Below are positions 16,857 to 26,983 of a stretch of 64,000 nucleotides of DNA, piece after piece. The position numbers were made by a program, and so were the translations under genes. The notes beneath the pieces are model-generated. The model searched no databases, was not told the origin of the DNA, and saw only the letters and a list, made by a program, of their open reading frames with translations. The stretch covers positions 1 through 64,000 of the forward strand of contig JAPLSB010000011.1 in the NCBI GenBank assembly GCA_026398875.1. The letters are read 5' to 3'. Position 1 is the stretch's first letter. Each line of letters opens with the position of its first letter. This stretch comes from Gammaproteobacteria bacterium. GTDB taxonomy: Bacteria > Pseudomonadota > Gammaproteobacteria > Nevskiales > Nevskiaceae.

Positions 16857-19800
16857 CTAGCCAAGATCGGCCAGCGCGCGCACACCGACCGACAGCGCTG
16901 CGACATCGCGTGAGCCGGCGGCCTGCAGTTCAGCGAGCCGGGTCTGCGCGAATGCCGCCGCGCGGGCCCGGCTGGCGAACCAGGCACTGATCCGGGCCTC
17001 GGCGTCATCGCCGGCGAAGGCGAGTGCTGCGGCGGCCAGACGCCGGTGGATCTTCCAGGCGTCATCACGCAGGTTGACGCGTGACAGCGACTGCCAGCGG
17101 CCTTCGGTCGACAGCTCGTTGATCGCCGCGAACAGCCACAGCAGCCGGAAGCGCTCACCGATCTGGAAGTACAGCGCTGCGGCGTCGGCCAGCGGCACAC
17201 CGGCGTCGTTGGCCAGCTCGGCGACGTCCAGCGCGGCACCCAGCGCACGGGTATTGGCAAGACGGCGAGCCAGCGCAGCCGGTACGCCATCGGCCAGCAT
17301 CGCATCGCAGCTGTGCTGCCAGTCTTCGCGGTAGCTCGCTGGCAGCAGGTCAGGCAGCCGTGCTTCGAGTTCGGCCAGCGGTGCCGCAAAGCGCTCGACA
17401 GTATCGCGGACCGGCAGCGCGGCCCAGCGGCTGGTCGCAAGCCAGCCGGTGAAGTGCTTCAGCAGGCCGATCGCGAGGTTCATCAGCCGGTACTGGGTGG
17501 CCGCCGGCAGCTGGTTGTCGAGCGCTTCGATGCCATGCCAGTAGCGGTCGCCGTCGATCACCTGATGGGCCGTGGCATAGGCCTTGAGCATTTCCGCCCG
17601 CGCCAGCCCGTGGTCGTCCGCCCATAGCTGGGCGAAGCCGGCCCCCATGCGATTGACCAGCGCGTTCGACAGGATCGTTGCGATGATTTCACGCTTCAGC
17701 TGATGCCGGCCCAGCAGTTCCGGATAGCGCGCAACCAGCAGCGGCGGAAAGTTGGCTAGCAGGTCGCGGTTGAAGAACGGATCGTCCGGCACCGTCGACG
17801 CCAGCGTTGCGTCGTACAGCGACATCTTCGAATAGGCGATCAGCACGCTCAGTTCCGGGCGAGTAAGCCCGATGCCGGCAACGCGGCGGCGCTGGATTTC
17901 GTCTTCGTCCGGCAGGCCTTCGATGGCGCGATCGAGTCGGCCTTCGCGCTCCAGCATCCGCATCAGTTCGGCATGGTCGTCCAGCCGTTGTGCCGCGTTC
18001 TGATGCAGCAGGCTGATCGCCTGGCTCTGCACGTAGTTGTCGCGCAGCACGAAGCCAGCGATGTCGGCCGTGCAGGCGGCCAGCAGCGGATCGCGCGCCT
18101 CGCGGCTCAGTGCACCGCTGGCCGACAGTTCACCGAGCGCGATCTTGATGTTGACCTCGCGGTCGGAGGTATGGACGCCGGCGGCATTGTCGATGGCATC
18201 GGTATTGATCCGCCCGCCGTTGATCGCGTACTCGATGCGACCGGCCTGCGTGAAGCCGAGGTTGCCGCCCTCGCCGACCACCTTGCAGCGCAAGCTCCGG
18301 CCGTTGACGCGAATCGCATCATTGGCGCGGTCGCCGACCTCGGCGTTGTTCTGCGTGCTCGCCTTCACATAGGTGCCGATGCCGCCGTTCCACAGCAGAT
18401 CGACCGGCGCCGTCAGGATCGCTTTCAGCAGCTCGGCCGGCGTCAGCACATCGGCCCGGATGTCCAGTACTGCACGCACTTCCGGGGTGATCGCGATCAG
18501 CTTGGCGCTGCGCGGAAACACGCCGCCGCCCGGCGAGATCAGCGCCGCGTCGTAATCGGCCCACGACGAGCGCGGCAGCGCGAACAGCCGCGTGCGCTCG
18601 GCGAGGCTGGCCGCCGGGTCCGGCGTCGGATCGAGAAAGATGTGGCGATGATCGAAGGCCGCCAGCAGGCGCATCGATGGCGACAGCAGCATGCCGTTGC
18701 CGAACACGTCGCCGCTCATGTCGCCGATGCCGACAGCGGTGAACGGCTGGGTCTGGATATCGATGCCCGGCGTCATCTCGCGGAAGTGGCGCTTCACCGA
18801 TTCCCAGGCGCCGCGTGCGGTGATGCCCATCTTCTTGTGGTCGTAGCCGGCGCTGCCGCCGCTGGCGAAGGCATCGCCGAGCCAGAAGCCGTATTCGGCC
18901 GAGATGCCGTTGGCATGGTCGGAGAACGTCGCCGTGCCCTTGTCGGCCGCCACCACCAGATAGGCATCGTCGGCATCGAGACGCACAGTATCGGCGGGCG
19001 GCACGATCTGGCTGCCGGCGCGGTTGTCGGTGAGATCCAGCAGACCTCGGAGGAAGGTCTTGTAGCAGGCGATGCCCTGCGCCATCCAGGCGTCGCGCTG
19101 CGCCGGGTCCAGCGGCTTGCGGACCACGAAGCCACCCTTGGCCCCGACCGGCACGATCACCGTGTTCTTGACCTGCTGCGCCTTCATCAGGCCCAGCACT
19201 TCGGTGCGGAAGTCCTGCGCGCGATCGGACCAGCGCAGCCCACCGCGAGCCACACGCCCGCCTCTGAGATGCACGCCCTCCACATCCGGCGAATAGACCC
19301 AGATCTCGAACATCGGCCGGGGTGCCGGCAGTTCCGGAATCTTCGCCGGATCGAGCTTGATGCTGAGCCAGGACTTCGGCTGGCCATCGGCTGTCGTCTG
19401 GTAGGCGTTGGTGCGCAGGCTCGCCCGGATCACCGCGACAAACGCGCGCAGCACGCGATCGGCATCAAGGCTAACCACCTGATCCAGCGCGTGCTCAAGG
19501 GCCTGGCCGACGCGCAGCACTGCGCTGCTGCGCAGATCGGGGCTCAGCGCCGGATCAAAACGCGTCTCGAAGGCATCGATCAGCAGGCGGGCAATGGCGG
19601 CATGCTCGATCAGGATGCCTTCGATGTAGGCCTGGCTGAACGGCAGGCCGGTTTGCAGCAGATAGCGGGTCAGCGCTCGCATCAACGTGACCTGCCGCGC
19701 CGACAGCCCAGCGCCGAGCACCAGCCGGTTCAGACCGTCGTTCTCGCTGTCGCCACGCCAGACCGCGAGAAACGCCGCTTCAAAGTACGCCGCCTGCGTC

Positions 19801-21668
19801 GCCGCCGTCAGCGGGCAGCCGGGATGGCTGATATCGAACGCCTGCACGATCTGCACGGCGCCATCGCGTGGCCGGACCTCGTTCGGCGTCTGGCGAATGA
19901 CGCGGAAGCCGAAGTTCTCCAGCGTCGGCAGCACGTCCGACAGCGCCAGCGGCGCGTCGCGCGTGTACAGCCTCAAGCCGACGGCATGGGCCATGCCCGA
20001 CACCGGCGTTGCCACCTGCAGCCGAGCCAGCAGTGGCTGCGTGTCGTCGAGCCTGGCCAGCACCCGCGCATCGGCAGCGGCCTCTGCAGGTGTCGATGCT
20101 TCGGCATGAGCCAGCGAAAAGGCATCGCCATAGCGGGCGGCTAGTTCGGGCTCGGTGCTCAGCGCGTCGTGCAGCTGATCGCGCCAGCTGCGGGTTTCGG
20201 CGAGCACCTGCGCTTCGACCTCGGCCGCCGAGCGCGCGATCGTGGTGCCCGGTGGCGTGCGCACGATCAGGTGCAGCCGGATCAGGTCGCCCCGGACCGC
20301 TTCGATGTTGCGATCAAGCGCCGTGCCGCCGCAGATCGCCATCAGGCTGCTGCCGACCCGCTCGCGCAGTTCCCGCGAATAGCGCTCGCGCGGCAGGTAG
20401 ACGAGGAATGAATAGAAGCGGCCGTAACGATCGCGGCGCATGAACAGGCGCAGCGAATGGCGATCGCGCAGCGCGCGGATGCCCAGACAAAGCCGGAACA
20501 GCTCGTCCTCGTTGGACTGGAACAGTTCGTCGCGCGGCAAGCCATGCAGGATGTCGCGCAGCTTCTTGCCGGAGTGCGACTGCTCGCCCAGCCGCGAGCG
20601 AGCCATCACGTGATCGGCCTTGCGGCGGATCAGCGGAATCTGGCGCGGCCGGTCGAGGTAGGCCTCGGTCGAGAACAGCCCGAGCAGGCGCACCGTGCCG
20701 GCCAGTCTGCCGGCCGCATCGAAGCGCTTGATCGAGATCACGTCCATCAGCTCGGCGCGATGGATCGTCGAGCGCAAGTTGGCCTTGGTGATCACCACCA
20801 GCCGAGTCGAGTCGGCGTACTTGTCCAGCTCGGCCTGAGGTGCCACCAGCTCCTGCGTCAGCCACGGCGACTCGGCGCGCAGCAGGCCAAGGCCGGACGC
20901 AGCATCGGCGTGGAAATGCGGCAGGCCGTCGGCGCTGCGTTCGGCACGGCTGTCGAGTGCGCCGAGAAACGTGAAATGGTGGTCGCACAGCCAGTCGAGG
21001 AAGGCCCGCCCCTCGGCATAGTCGTCGGCGTTGCCGCCGTGCGGCACGCGCGCCAGTTCCTTTGCCAGCGCCTGCGTGCGGGCCAGCAGCGCCGGATAGT
21101 CGAGGACCACCTGCTGGACATCGGCCAGCGCGGCCCGGCAGGCCACTTCGAGCCGGGCATGCGCCTCGGCCGATGCGAGCGGTTCGAATTCCAGCCGGAT
21201 CAGCGATTCGGCCGCGCCTGCGTCGTCGCCGCCGATACCGGTCAGTACGCCATCGACATCGCGGGACAACCGGATCACCGGGTGCACGCTCCAGTCGATG
21301 GCGGCGCCGGCCGCGCGGACCGCGATGCTCAGGGTATCGACCAGAAACGGTTGATCGCGGGCGACGGTCTCGACGACGGCGCGACGCTCGCCCAACGCGG
21401 GCGACGTCACCCGAACGATGATCTCGTCCGGCTGTCGTCGCAGCGCCAGCGCGCGGTGCTGGCGGGCAATGGCCAGCAGCGTGGCGTCATTGCGCAGGGC
21501 CAGCGATTCGGGAGTAGCGGTCTCGTAGTAAGCCCGCAGGAAGCGCCGGAACGCGTCGCCATCGGGGTCGGGATCGGTCAGCGCGCCTGACGACATCGCT
21601 GCCGCGTCAAGACGCTGCAGCAGCTCATCGTGCGCGACATCGAGGCCGGATTCGGACAAGGGCTGCAT
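16857..21668 (-). CDS. gdhB: NAD-dependent glutamate dehydrogenase, large type
   Basis: This 1603-residue enzyme catalyses NAD-linked oxidative deamination of glutamate to 2-oxoglutarate in the cytoplasm. Length and sequence fit the roughly 180-kDa GDH class (PF05088 family) known from Pseudomonas and Caulobacter, with N-terminal ACT-like regulatory regions and a catalytic domain in the C-terminal half. Visible catalytic-domain phrases are VGAKGGFVVRKPLDP, IGDMSGDVFGNGML and VVGEGGNLGFTQAGR. ATG 21668 has GAGGAG upstream. It is monocistronic on the minus strand. Confidence 0.95.
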   Translation of the reverse strand: MQPLSESGLDVAHDELLQRLDAAAMSSGALTDPDPDGDAFRRFLRAYYETATPESLALRNDATLLAIARQHRALALRRQPDEIIVRVTSPALGERRAVVETVARDQPFLVDTLSIAVRAAGAAIDWSVHPVIRLSRDVDGVLTGIGGDDAGAAESLIRLEFEPLASAEAHARLEVACRAALADVQQVVLDYPALLARTQALAKELARVPHGGNADDYAEGRAFLDWLCDHHFTFLGALDSRAERSADGLPHFHADAASGLGLLRAESPWLTQELVAPQAELDKYADSTRLVVITKANLRSTIHRAELMDVISIKRFDAAGRLAGTVRLLGLFSTEAYLDRPRQIPLIRRKADHVMARSRLGEQSHSGKKLRDILHGLPRDELFQSNEDELFRLCLGIRALRDRHSLRLFMRRDRYGRFYSFLVYLPRERYSRELRERVGSSLMAICGGTALDRNIEAVRGDLIRLHLIVRTPPGTTIARSAAEVEAQVLAETRSWRDQLHDALSTEPELAARYGDAFSLAHAEASTPAEAAADARVLARLDDTQPLLARLQVATPVSGMAHAVGLRLYTRDAPLALSDVLPTLENFGFRVIRQTPNEVRPRDGAVQIVQAFDISHPGCPLTAATQAAYFEAAFLAVWRGDSENDGLNRLVLGAGLSARQVTLMRALTRYLLQTGLPFSQAYIEGILIEHAAIARLLIDAFETRFDPALSPDLRSSAVLRVGQALEHALDQVVSLDADRVLRAFVAVIRASLRTNAYQTTADGQPKSWLSIKLDPAKIPELPAPRPMFEIWVYSPDVEGVHLRGGRVARGGLRWSDRAQDFRTEVLGLMKAQQVKNTVIVPVGAKGGFVVRKPLDPAQRDAWMAQGIACYKTFLRGLLDLTDNRAGSQIVPPADTVRLDADDAYLVVAADKGTATFSDHANGISAEYGFWLGDAFASGGSAGYDHKKMGITARGAWESVKRHFREMTPGIDIQTQPFTAVGIGDMSGDVFGNGMLLSPSMRLLAAFDHRHIFLDPTPDPAASLAERTRLFALPRSSWADYDAALISPGGGVFPRSAKLIAITPEVRAVLDIRADVLTPAELLKAILTAPVDLLWNGGIGTYVKASTQNNAEVGDRANDAIRVNGRSLRCKVVGEGGNLGFTQAGRIEYAINGGRINTDAIDNAAGVHTSDREVNIKIALGELSASGALSREARDPLLAACTADIAGFVLRDNYVQSQAISLLHQNAAQRLDDHAELMRMLEREGRLDRAIEGLPDEDEIQRRRVAGIGLTRPELSVLIAYSKMSLYDATLASTVPDDPFFNRDLLANFPPLLVARYPELLGRHQLKREIIATILSNALVNRMGAGFAQLWADDHGLARAEMLKAYATAHQVIDGDRYWHGIEALDNQLPAATQYRLMNLAIGLLKHFTGWLATSRWAALPVRDTVERFAAPLAELEARLPDLLPASYREDWQHSCDAMLADGVPAALARRLANTRALGAALDVAELANDAGVPLADAAALYFQIGERFRLLWLFAAINELSTEGRWQSLSRVNLRDDAWKIHRRLAAAALAFAGDDAEARISAWFASRARAAAFAQTRLAELQAAGSRDVAALSVGVRALADLG

Positions 21669-21797
21669 GGTGCAAGTCTCCTCGGGCGCAGCGCGCAATC
21701 GGCGCACTGCCGCAACGCTCGCGAGTATGCCTGCGACCTCATTGCCGACCGTCGATGCAGGCCTGCCGGCAATGACCGGCTGGCAGACGGCGCGGTG

Positions 21798-22661
21798 TCA
21801 GCGGGCCTGCACTGCCGCCGCCGCGCGGGCCGCGCCGATCGACCGGAAGCTGTACGCCGGATCGGCCACGACCATCTCGATCGGGAACTGCACCAACGCA
21901 GCATTGCGCATCCGGAACGTCACCCGATGTTCGGCGAAGCACGGGCGTCCCGGCTCGGCACCATCGGCGCTGCGGTAGCGCAGGCTCGACATCCATTGCG
22001 CAGCGGCCGGCTCGAAGATCGCAAGGCTGGAGCTGACCGTGGTCAGGTTGGCGACGCTGCCGTTCTCGTGGACATCGGCCAGCACGTCGACCCAGCCTTC
22101 GATGCCGCGCAGCTCGGCGGGTGGCGGGTACGCCGGTGCCGACGCCTCCGGTGGCGTCTGCCAGCCGCCAGCCGGGCAGCGGCCCGGTCGCTGCGGGTCG
22201 CCGAGCGCGTGCAGTGCCATCAGCGTGCGCCGGTACTGCACCTTGGTCTTCGGCAGATCCAGCGCGCTCCGGTACGCGGACCGGGCTTCGTCATCACGGC
22301 CGAGAACCTGCAAGGCCGCAGCCGTCTCGAAGGCGATCCAGGCACGATCGAACGCGCTGAATTCCGGCAATGACGGCAGAGCGCGCAAGGCGGCCAGTGC
22401 CGCTTCGGCAGACGCCCGGCTTGCCGGACCATCAGCTTGTTGGTTCGCTGCAGGAGCCATCAGCTCAAGCGCTTTGATCAGCGCGGAAGACGGTTGCGCT
22501 GCCGCGGTACGCGCATTCAGCGCGGCGCGATCCTGTGCCGACAGCGGTGGCGTGGCCGCAGCACTGCCGGCGTTTGCGATCATCAGGCCGATGCCTGCAG
22601 CCATGGCTCGCGTCGCGGTGCTGACGCGGCGCGGCGCGTGGTTCTTGTCGTTGAAGTCCAT
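21798..22661 (-). CDS. TonB C-terminal-domain protein, exported
   Basis: This 287-residue protein has a signal peptide-like N-terminus (about 15-40, ending SAAATPP), an Ala-rich helical middle and a C-terminal TonB-like domain. That domain begins near PPAELRGIEGWVDVLADVHENG and runs to the end. Such proteins are annotated as energy transducers, but the membrane anchor and Pro-rich linker of true TonB are missing, so a different periplasmic role is possible. ATG 22661 is preferred because the upstream open frame lacks signal features. Confidence 0.7.
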   Translation of the reverse strand: MDFNDKNHAPRRVSTATRAMAAGIGLMIANAGSAAATPPLSAQDRAALNARTAAAQPSSALIKALELMAPAANQQADGPASRASAEAALAALRALPSLPEFSAFDRAWIAFETAAALQVLGRDDEARSAYRSALDLPKTKVQYRRTLMALHALGDPQRPGRCPAGGWQTPPEASAPAYPPPAELRGIEGWVDVLADVHENGSVANLTTVSSSLAIFEPAAAQWMSSLRYRSADGAEPGRPCFAEHRVTFRMRNAALVQFPIEMVVADPAYSFRSIGAARAAAAVQAR

Positions 22662-22899
22662 CGTGTTCCGTCGTTGCGATGATCGGCTGCGACCGGCATT
22701 TCCTGACACTGCCTGTGGCGGAAGATGATCGCATGCCGGCAGCGCCGGTCTGCGGTCGCTGCAGCGGCCGCCTCGCCTTCTGGAATAATCCGGCGCCTCG
22801 ATGGGCGTCACCGGCGAGCGCATGATCCGCTGCCTGCCCCGCTTCCATCACCGAACGTCATCCCGCCGCCAACGCGGCCCGGCATCAGCGACCGATCCC

Positions 22900-23244
22900 A
22901 TGACCACTGCCACGAAACTGACCGACCGCCGCTGCGTCCCCTGCGAAGGCGGCGTTGCTCCCCTCACGCAACACCAGTCCCGCGAACTGCTGACCCGGCT
23001 CGGCGCCAACTGGAAGCTGTCCAGCGACAACCGCAAGATCGAAGGCCACTTCGAGTTCAAGAACTATTTCCGCACCACCGCTTTCGTGAACGCCGTGGCC
23101 TGGATCGCGATCCACGAAGATCATCATCCGGACATCGCCTTCAGCTACAAGAACTGCGACGTGACCTTCTGGACCCACGCGATCGACGGCCTGTCCGAGA
23201 ACGACTTCATCTGCGCGGCGAAAGTCGACGCCCTGCTCGCTTGA
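22900..23244 (+). CDS. phhB: Pterin-4a-carbinolamine dehydratase
   Basis: This 114-residue enzyme recycles the 4a-hydroxytetrahydrobiopterin formed by aromatic amino acid hydroxylases. The family core HEDHHPDI is present, with the paired histidines of the active site and a later TFWTHAIDGLSENDF. The length is typical. ATG 22900 gives the usual N-terminus; the open frame extends upstream without signals. No hydroxylase gene is adjacent. The stop overlaps a possible TTG start of the next gene. Confidence 0.93.
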   Translation: MTTATKLTDRRCVPCEGGVAPLTQHQSRELLTRLGANWKLSSDNRKIEGHFEFKNYFRTTAFVNAVAWIAIHEDHHPDIAFSYKNCDVTFWTHAIDGLSENDFICAAKVDALLA

Positions 23245-23258
23245 GCGGCTCGGCAGCG

Positions 23259-23711
23259 GTGGCGATCCACTGGCGGCTCTGGCAGTGGAACGAGTGGTCT
23301 AACGATCTGATGTATGCCGCGATGCAGCTGCGCAGCGCGATCTTCGTCGTCGAGCAGAACTGCGTGTTTCCCGACATGGACGGCCTCGATCCGGCCTGCG
23401 CGCATCTGTGCGGCTGCGACGAGCACGGTCGGCTGCTGGCCTACGCGCGGTTGCTGGCACCGGGCGTGAAGTACGACGAAGTCTCGATCGGCCGGGTCGT
23501 CACCGCCCGCGAAGCGCGCGGCCGCAAGGTTGGTCACGCGCTGATGGCCGAAGCCGTGCGTCTGAGCTGCGAACGTCACCCCGGCGTGCCGATCAAGATC
23601 GGCGCCCAGCGCTATCTCGAAGGCTTCTACGGCAGCTTCGGGTTCCAGACCATCAGCGAGCCGTATCTGGAAGACGGCATCTGGCACATCGACATGCGCC
23701 GGCCCGGCTGA
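23259..23711 (+). CDS. elaA: GNAT-family N-acyltransferase, ElaA-like
   Basis: This protein of about 150 residues has the ElaA-type sequence: MQLRSAIFVVEQNCVFPDMDG near the start, the acetyl-CoA pyrophosphate loop EARGRKVGHALM and a C-terminal GFQTISEPYLEDGI. The substrate in bacteria is unknown. GTG 23259 matches the usual ElaA N-terminus, while TTG 23241 overlaps the phhB stop (TTGA) and would add six residues. The two genes are probably co-transcribed. Confidence 0.88.
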   Translation: MAIHWRLWQWNEWSNDLMYAAMQLRSAIFVVEQNCVFPDMDGLDPACAHLCGCDEHGRLLAYARLLAPGVKYDEVSIGRVVTAREARGRKVGHALMAEAVRLSCERHPGVPIKIGAQRYLEGFYGSFGFQTISEPYLEDGIWHIDMRRPG

Positions 23712-23949
23712 TCGCTTGGCGGGCGTGCGGCCATGGCCGCGATCCGCTTGGAAGCGTGCACGCCTGCCTGTCGCGAATCATCCTTGAGAGGCTTGCGCCG
23801 CCGATGTCATGATCGGCCGCAGGGGCAATGCCCCGATACGACAACAACAACAGCTGTTCTAGGCAAGGCCGGACGCACTGCTGCAGGCAGCGCACGGCGG
23901 TAGCACATGCACTGGCGACAGCAATCATGTGCGGGCCTGGGGACAACTG

Positions 23950-26163
23950 ATGAACAAAAACACCACGAAGGCATGGCTGGCACTGCTCTTGCCGGCCGTC
24001 ACCGGCTGCGGTCCGAGTTCCGCGCCGGCGGGCACGGATCCAGCAGGTCCGCCGCCGATACTGGCGCCGGGGGCGAGCCGTTGCGGCACGCATGCCTGGT
24101 GCGACACGAGCCTGAGTCCTGCTGCGCGCAGCGCGCTGCTGCTGGCCCAACTCACGCTGCAGCAGAAGATCGACCTGATGGCCGGCGACGATCCGCTTGG
24201 CGTGGCCACCGGCATGCCGGCTACCGGCACGGTCAACGGCGTCCCGGCGCTGGACCTGCCAAACCTCTACATGTCCGATGGCCCGGTCGGCCCGCGCGAA
24301 GGCAAGGCCACGGCGTTTCCTTCGCCGCTGGCGCTGGCAGCGAGCTTTGATCCGGCGCTGGCGCGCCGCATCGGCGCGACGATTGCCAACTAGGTGCGCT
24401 TCAAGGGCAATGATCTGCTGCATGGCCCGACCGTCGACGTGATGCGCGTGCCGCTGGCCGGGCGCAGTTTCGAGACCTATGGCGAAGACCCGTTTCTGGC
24501 GGCAGTACTGGCGCCGGAGTGGATCAAGGGCGCGCAAAGCCAGGGGGTCATCGCCAACGTCAAGCACTTCCTGATGAATCATCAGGAGGGGCAGATCGGC
24601 CTGCCGCCGGCCGCTTCGCTGATCGGCGACCGTCATCTGGTCGATGCGATTGCCGACGAGCGCACGGTGCGCGAGCTGTATCTGCCGCCGTTCGAGGCAG
24701 CGGTCAAGACCGGCGGCGCGGGCTCGGTGATGTGCGCCTACAACAGCGTCAACGGTGCTCCGGCCTGCTCGAATCGACATCTGCTGCAAGACATCCTGCG
24801 CGATGAATGGCAGTTCGATGGCTTCGTCGTGTCGGACTACTTTCTTGCCCTGCGCAACACCACCGATTCCGCCAACAACGGCGCCGACATCGAGATGCCG
24901 GTCGCGCAGTTCTACGCGCCCTTGCTGCTCCAACTGGCGGTGATCGGCGGCCAGGTGCCGGAAGCGGTGATCGACACCCGTGTCGGCAACACCTTGCGCA
25001 CCTTGTTCCGCTTCGGCTTCTTTGATCGCGCCGCGTTTCCGTCCGATGACGCACTGCTCGACCAATCGGCACACGCCGTGGTGGCCCGCGAGAATCTCGA
25101 GGAAGGCATCGTGCTGCTGAGGAACACCGGCGTGCTGCCGATCAGCCCGAACGTGAAGTCGATCGCGGTGATCGGCTCCGTGGCCGAAACCTATGTCAAC
25201 GGCGGTGGCTCCTCGAACGTCACGCCGTTCGCATTCAAGAAGCCGCTGCAGGCGCTGATCGATCGCGCCGGACCGGGCACGAGCGTTCGCTACGACGACG
25301 GCAGCAACAGCACCAGCGCCGCTGCGGCTGCCGCCGCTGCGGAGATCGCCATCGTGTTCGTGCGCGACACCGCGACCGAGGGGGGCGACAAGTACTGCCT
25401 CGGGCTGGATTGTTCGGCCCTGCCGTATCTGCCGTCGGCAACGCCGCAGGACGATCTGATTCGCGCCGTTGCGGCCGCGAATCCGCGCACCGTCGTGGTT
25501 ATCGAAAACAGCAGTCCGGTGCTGACGCCGTGGCGCGAGTCGGTGGCGGCCTTGCTTGCCGCCTGGTACCCGGGACAGGAGGCCGGCCCGGCCATCGCAC
25601 GCGTGCTGTTCGGCGATGTCGATGCCAGTGGCCGTCTGCCGGTCAGCTTCATGGCAGCGGAGGGCGACACGCCGTTCGCCGGCAATGTGCAGCAGTACCC
25701 CGGTTTCGGTATCGGCCCGGTGCAGTATTCCGAAGGCCTGTTCACGGGCTACCGCTGGCATGACCGGAACAACATCGCCCCGGCCTACCCCTTCGGCCAT
25801 GGCCTGTCGTACACGCAGTTCCGCTACTCCGACCTGCGCATCAGTGCCACCGAAATTCGCGCCACCGTAACCAACATCGGCGGCCGCAGCGGCATCGACG
25901 TTCCGCAGCTCTACATCGGCTTTCCGCAGACTTCCGCAGCCGTTCCACAGCCCGTGCGCCAACTCAAGGGTTTCAAGCGCCTGACGCTGGCACCGGGACA
26001 GGCCGCCACGGTTCGCTTCCCGCTCGACACCCGGTCACTGTCGTACTGGGATGTCACTGGCAACAACTGGAAGACCGACAGCGGCTGCTACGCGATCTCG
26101 GTGGGTGCCTCGTCACGCGACCTGCCGCTGACCGGGACACTGGCCGTGAACCGCCGCTGCTGA
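23950..26163 (+). pseudogene. GH3-family beta-glycosidase, split by an in-frame amber codon
   Basis: Two consecutive open stretches in the same frame encode one GH3 enzyme of about 737 residues. A TAG at 24391-24393 falls between IGATIAN and VRFKGNDLLHG, where related enzymes continue without a gap. The N-part has a lipoprotein signal (AVTGC, C20) and DGPVGPREGKATAFPS. The C-part has KHFLMNHQE, the nucleophile motif VVSDYF, a candidate acid/base Glu in ATEGGDK, and a fibronectin-III-like end domain (FGHGLSYTQF onward). A single G-to-T change of GAG would create the stop. Without readthrough only a catalytically dead 147-residue fragment is made. Degradation looks recent. Confidence 0.88.
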
Positions 26164-26182
26164 GCGGCTGGGAAGCCGGTAC

Positions 26183-26206
26183 GGCGGCGCGTTCAGCAGC
26201 GCCGCC
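26183..26206 (+). terminator. Hairpin after the GH3 gene
   Basis: GGCGGCGC and GCGCCGCC form a perfect 8-bp stem with an 8-base loop, 19 bases past the GH3 stop. Only TT follows, so termination strength is uncertain. The remaining bases to the fixJ stop (26207-26368) show nothing else clear. Confidence 0.5.
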
Positions 26207-26368
26207 TTGGCCGAGACATCAAGGCAAGAAGATCGACTCCTGCCCCTTGCAGCCGTCGACCCTACGCCACAGCGGCAGTGTCTTGATCCGCGCTATCGAT
26301 GCCTTTGCGACGGCAGTGCGCCGCGATCCGGTGCCCGCCCCTGCCGAACGGCCAAAGGTGTGCAGCGA

Positions 26369-26983
26369 TCAGACCGCCTGCAGGCGCATCAGCATCTGCA
26401 CCAGCTGCGCCAGTCCGCGCGCTTCCATCTTCTGCATGATGTGGGCGCGATGCAGTTCGACCGTGCGCTCGCTCAAAGACAGTTCGATCGCGATCACCTT
26501 GTTGGCCTCGCCGGCGACCAGCCGTGCAGCGATCTCGCGTTCGCGCGGCGTCAGCGCGTCGAAGCGGGCGCGGATCTGCTCGCGCCCGCTGAGCTGCTCG
26601 CGCAGCCGTTCGTCCTGGTCGAGCGCCTTCTGCACGCGGCGAATCAGCTCGTCGTCCTTGAATGGCTTCTGCAGGAAATCGACCGCCCCGGCCCGCATTG
26701 CCTCGACCGCCATCGGCACATCGCCGTGGCCGCTGATGAAGATCACCGGGATGCCCCAGCCGCGGCGGTTCAACTCCTGCTGTAGTTCCAGGCCGCTCAT
26801 GCGCGGCATGCGGATGTCCAGCACCAGGCAGCCGGGCTGCTCGGGCCGGTAGGCGTCGAGGAACGCGCGGGCGTCCGGGAAGCCTTGCGCGCGCAGACCC
26901 ACCGAGCGCAGCAGCAGGCCGATCGAATCGCGCACGGCCTCCTCGTCATCGACGATGAACACCCGGGCTTCGGCATCACGCAT
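26369..26983 (-). CDS. fixJ: FixJ-family response regulator
   Basis: This 204-residue regulator has a receiver domain with the acidic pocket VDDEEAVRD, the phospho-acceptor region LVLDIRMPRMSG and the lysine of LQKPFKDDE. A LuxR/GerE DNA-binding domain (LTPREREIAARLVAGEANK onward) completes the FixJ/TtrR architecture. It overlaps the 3' end of the sensor kinase by 8 bases, so the two form a two-component pair. ATG 26983 is the start that begins the receiver fold properly. Targets in this genome are unknown. Confidence 0.92.
   Translation of the reverse strand: MRDAEARVFIVDDEEAVRDSIGLLLRSVGLRAQGFPDARAFLDAYRPEQPGCLVLDIRMPRMSGLELQQELNRRGWGIPVIFISGHGDVPMAVEAMRAGAVDFLQKPFKDDELIRRVQKALDQDERLREQLSGREQIRARFDALTPREREIAARLVAGEANKVIAIELSLSERTVELHRAHIMQKMEARGLAQLVQMLMRLQAV

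Noticed and set aside
17973-20144. 723-codon open frame on the plus strand
   Set aside because: It lies wholly antisense to glutamate dehydrogenase and shows no domain, signal or ribosome site.
24391-24393. TAG read as pyrrolysine in the GH3 gene
   Set aside because: Nothing in the window suggests pyrrolysine decoding, and GH3 enzymes do not use it; a nonsense mutation is simpler.
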